6,459 bases of DNA, taken from positions 1 through 6,459 of the forward strand of contig JAHWIT010000040.1 in NCBI GenBank assembly GCA_019322455.1, written 5' to 3'. Below are positions 5,578 through 6,459 of the stretch, piece after piece. This DNA comes from Candidatus Woesearchaeota archaeon (GTDB lineage: Archaea; Nanobdellota; Nanobdellia; Woesearchaeales; WJKL01). The stretch's first letter is position 1; each line of letters begins with the position of its first letter. The position numbers were made by a program, and so were the translations under genes. The notes under the pieces are model-generated. The model saw only the letters and a list, made by a program, of their open reading frames with translations, ran no database searches and was not told where the DNA came from.

Positions 5578-5622
5578 AAAAAAATATTTTCTTATGGTGT
5601 TAAGAAATAAATTTTTTCTTTT
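5578..5622 (+). repeat. Direct repeat copy 2, gene-end relic between divergent genes
   Basis: This is an imperfect copy (40/45) of 2079-2123. In one frame it reads KIFSYGVKK-stop (stop 5608-5610), matching the nucleotidyltransferase C-terminus. In the overlapping frame it reads MVLRNKF from ATG 5594, matching the sulfotransferase start, then hits a stop at 5663-5665. Nothing resembling the bodies of either gene is adjacent. It lies just upstream of the orphan gene's TATA box. The whole 161-base gap (5539-5699) otherwise holds only the two divergent promoters, T-rich sequence and an 8-base palindrome ACTTAAGT (5647-5654). Confidence 0.65.
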
Positions 5623-5667
5623 TAATTTTGAATTTTTTTATTCACTACTTAAGTGGGTAAAATAAGG

Positions 5668-5675
5668 TTTATAAG
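5668..5675 (+). promoter_or_regulatory. TATA box of the DUF5667-like secreted protein
   Basis: AATAAGG-TTTATAAG reads as BRE plus TATA box. It ends 24 bases before the ATG at 5700, so the leader would be only about 2-5 bases. AGGG at 5692-5695 sits four bases before the ATG but would barely be transcribed. The AAGG immediately before the box is shared with the promoter at 3467. Confidence 0.55.
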
Positions 5676-5699
5676 AAATATTGGATTATACAGGGTAAA

Positions 5700-6459
5700 A
5701 TGAATAAAAAAATAATAATATCTATAATTATGTTTGTTTTACTGCTTAGTTTAGTGACTGCTGAGGATGATAACCAAGGAGTTTTTGAAGAAGAAGATGT
5801 GTATGCTGATATTGGGGATGTTGAGATTCAGGAAGATGCAGGGCTTACGCCTGACAATATGTTTTATTTTATTGATGAATTATTAGAAAAGTTATTAGTT
5901 GGAGATGATCCTGAAAAGGCATTAAGGTATAAGGAAGAGAAGATAAATGAAGCAAAACAGATGATTAATCAGGGAAATGCTGAGGCTGCTAAAGAGGCGT
6001 TTGAAGGAGCAAAGAAGTATGGTGAAATATTGAAAAGAGAGGTTTCACCTGAAATTGAGAAAAGAGCAAGGGAAAGCAGCAAAGCTGTAAAAGAGTTTAT
6101 TGATGATATAGAGGATGATATTAAAGGGAATGAATGGGAAGATGTAAGAATGTTAGTAGAGGATCAAGAGCAGACTGAGGATAAGATTGCTCTTGCTGCT
6201 AAGATAACAACACAGATTCAAAGATTATGCAAAGCCCTTTCTGAATTAGATCCGATGGAATATGCAAAAGTATGCAAAACAGATGATGATGCTCCTAGAT
6301 GGAGAAGAAGACTGGATAAGGAATTAACTGAAGAGCAAAAGAAAGAGGCAAAAGAATTTTTTGAGATAATGTCAAACTGCTTTAAAAATCCAAGAGAATG
6401 TGAATGCAACAGAATAACTATAAAGTCTTTTGCTGAGAAATGCAGTGAGATTGCTCCAT
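5700..6459 (+). CDS. Secreted DUF5667-like cysteine-containing protein, 3' end outside window
   Basis: The frame is open from ATG 5700 to the window edge (253 codons seen). A Sec signal peptide is plain: MNKK, hydrophobic core (5-18), likely cleavage after VTA near residue 21. An acidic linker follows (22-47). Residues about 49-140 resemble DUF5667: LTPDNMFYFIDELLEKLL, then EKALRYKEEKINEAKQMI and NAEAAKEAFEGAKKYGEIL, a set of amphipathic helices of a kind often found in extracellular proteins of archaea and bacteria. After an acidic helical stretch come six cysteines (177, 192, 227, 234, 236, 248), including CFKNPRECEC (227-236), which suggests disulfides or a metal site outside the cell. I recall long Woesearchaeota/Pacearchaeota proteins with this order; none has a known function to my knowledge. 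The start is supported by the signal peptide and a TATA box. The total length is unknown. Confidence 0.85.
   Translation, partial: MNKKIIISIIMFVLLLSLVTAEDDNQGVFEEEDVYADIGDVEIQEDAGLTPDNMFYFIDELLEKLLVGDDPEKALRYKEEKINEAKQMINQGNAEAAKEAFEGAKKYGEILKREVSPEIEKRARESSKAVKEFIDDIEDDIKGNEWEDVRMLVEDQEQTEDKIALAAKITTQIQRLCKALSELDPMEYAKVCKTDDDAPRWRRRLDKELTEEQKKEAKEFFEIMSNCFKNPRECECNRITIKSFAEKCSEIAP

Noticed and set aside
5647..5654. Palindrome ACTTAAGT as an operator
   Set aside because: It is only 8 bases in AT-rich DNA, not repeated elsewhere near these promoters, so chance cannot be excluded.
5545..5665. Mini-ORFs of 21 (from ATG 5545) and 23 residues (from ATG 5594) as real small genes
   Set aside because: Neither has a ribosome site or a plausible promoter, and their recognisable parts are copies of the end and start of two larger genes, so a relic is the simpler reading.
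6218..6409. Minus-strand frame of 63 codons
   Set aside because: It is a Ser/Leu-rich shadow of the DUF5667-like gene, which has a signal peptide and a continuous domain.
1..6459. CRISPR array, tRNA, rRNA or insertion sequence
   Set aside because: No regularly spaced repeats, no GC-rich structured RNA segments or tRNA-like T-arm (GTTCRANNC) in the gaps, and no transposase or terminal inverted repeats were seen.

Overview
The window is AT-rich DNA that most resembles an uncultured DPANN archaeon of the Woesearchaeota/Pacearchaeota kind. The evidence is as follows. Promoters are archaeal, with TTTAAATA/TTTATATA TATA boxes 21-37 bp before start codons. Ribosome sites are of the GGTGAT type, and U-tracts follow stop codons. 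One protein has a membrane anchor followed by a GITGAA motif, and one secreted protein looks like DUF5667. From memory, both are common in these lineages. The assignment rests on pattern recognition, not on a marker gene.

Layout. Bases 1-2904 (+ strand) hold a surface-glycan block. It begins with the 3' part of a GT4-GT2 double glycosyltransferase that runs in from upstream. A sugar-phosphate nucleotidyltransferase (1392-2111) with its own leaderless-type promoter follows. A PAPS-type sulfotransferase (2095-2904) overlaps the nucleotidyltransferase by 17 bases. Together they suggest activation of a sugar (or similar) phosphate, transfer of sugars, and sulfation of a surface glycan or glycolipid. 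This function is inferred from families and adjacency.

Bases 2917-5538 hold four genes of unknown function. They are a membrane-anchored protein with four cysteines in its outer part (- strand), a small secreted helix/strand protein (+), a four-helix membrane protein (+) and a 369-residue soluble-looking orphan (-). The first two diverge from a 101-base region in which both promoters and both ribosome sites can be read. The third and fourth converge on a hairpin and T-rich region.

Bases 5539-5699 are a second divergent promoter region. It also carries an imperfect 45-base direct copy of the nucleotidyltransferase/sulfotransferase junction, which looks like a gene-end relic or recombination scar. 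From 5700 to the window edge runs a secreted DUF5667-like, cysteine-containing protein that continues beyond the window.

No tRNA, rRNA, CRISPR array, transposase or gene-free stretch above 300 bases was seen. Nothing here amounts to a clearly new system. The points most worth following up are the archaeal sulfotransferase, the duplicated junction, the matching leaderless promoter spacing and the 369-residue orphan.
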